A stretch of 32,200 nt of DNA from an uncultured Bacilli bacterium (GTDB lineage Bacteria > Bacillota_I > Bacilli_A > RF39 > UBA660), in the NCBI GenBank assembly GCA_934096075.1, contig CAKOLN010000012.1:1-32200 (forward strand), read 5' to 3'. This document shows positions 32,030 to 32,200 of the stretch, in pieces. Both the position numbers and the translations under genes were made by a program. Numbering within the stretch: the stretch's first letter is position 1; each line of letters opens with the position of its first letter. The notes under the pieces were generated by a model that did no database searches, was not told the origin of the DNA, and saw only the letters and a program-made list of their open reading frames with translations.

Positions 32030-32200
32030 CTATTTAATAATTTCTAAATATCTATCTAACATTTCATTTTCCTCTTTTGTTACTAATTTAACAAAATCTG
32101 TATAATCACCTGTTGTATGTGCTTTATCAAGTGCTTCATAATATTTTAATCTATCATCTTTTTTAATAATAACTGGTACATATCCACTTCTCATTAATTC
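32030..32200 (-). CDS. Fic family protein, C-terminal end only
   Basis: The last 56 codons of a protein that runs off the right edge, ending in TAG at 32030-32032. The fragment ELMRSGYVPVIIKKDDRLKY followed by YEALDKAHTTGDYTDFVKLV is the typical end of Fic (filamentation induced by cAMP) proteins, after the HPFxxGNGR motif that would lie beyond the window. Fic enzymes AMPylate or otherwise modify target proteins and appear in toxin-antitoxin and effector systems. Activity cannot be judged from this piece. Confidence 0.75.
   Translation of the reverse strand, partial: ELMRSGYVPVIIKKDDRLKYYEALDKAHTTGDYTDFVKLVTKEENEMLDRYLEIIK

Overview
This is AT-rich chromosomal DNA from a low-GC Bacillota/Mycoplasmatota-type bacterium, probably an uncultured gut member of the Bacilli. 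That placement is an inference from base composition, gene content and style. Shine-Dalgarno sites (AAGGAGG, AGGTGA) and sigma-A-type promoters (TTGACT/TATAAT, 16-18 bp spacers) are clear. TGA ends two genes (4811 and 6723), so the standard bacterial code applies, not the mycoplasma code. Most genes lie on the minus strand.

Layout. 1-480: a promoter, a structured leader, a 38-residue membrane peptide and a terminator. 482-6655 (minus): an APH(3')-like kinase, metG, an ASCH-domain protein, an orphan membrane histidine kinase and an AMP-forming acyl ligase. 6723-10849 (minus): a MarR regulator with a palindromic operator at the transcription start, a MacB-type ABC protein, a CmpB-type membrane protein and an internally duplicated unknown protein. 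10806-11570: a decayed adhesin fragment with an in-frame stop. 11600-13279 (plus): an XRE regulator fused to a membrane protein. 13308-15349 (minus): a TasA/SipW-type surface protein behind an approximately 180-nt leader that holds a 22-codon ORF with a G8 tract and a terminator. 15358-20352 (minus): gpsA, a TagO/WecA-type transferase, an anchored unknown, a polysaccharide polymerase/ligase, a hexapeptide acetyltransferase and a phospholipase-C-like protein, which together suggest cell-wall glycopolymer and lipid work. 20407-22485 (plus): an HExxH protein, a C39-like cysteine peptidase and a DUF4282-like membrane protein. 22471-26298: a dicarboxylate/amino-acid symporter and a phospholipid group (PAP2, phosphatidylserine decarboxylase, diacylglycerol kinase). 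26307-28014: an unknown helical protein and HtrA.

28031-32200 resembles a defence island. It has an Abi_2/AbiF-like HEPN protein behind 588 noncoding bases with a GC-rich, hairpin-dense, terminator-ended stretch. Next come a small membrane protein, an SSB-like OB-fold protein, an SRA plus PD-(D/E)XK modification-dependent restriction enzyme, a Nudix hydrolase and the tail of a Fic protein. The two most interesting candidates are the Abi protein with its possible noncoding RNA partner, and the G8-containing leader of the surface-protein gene. No rRNA, tRNA, CRISPR array or intact insertion sequence was seen.
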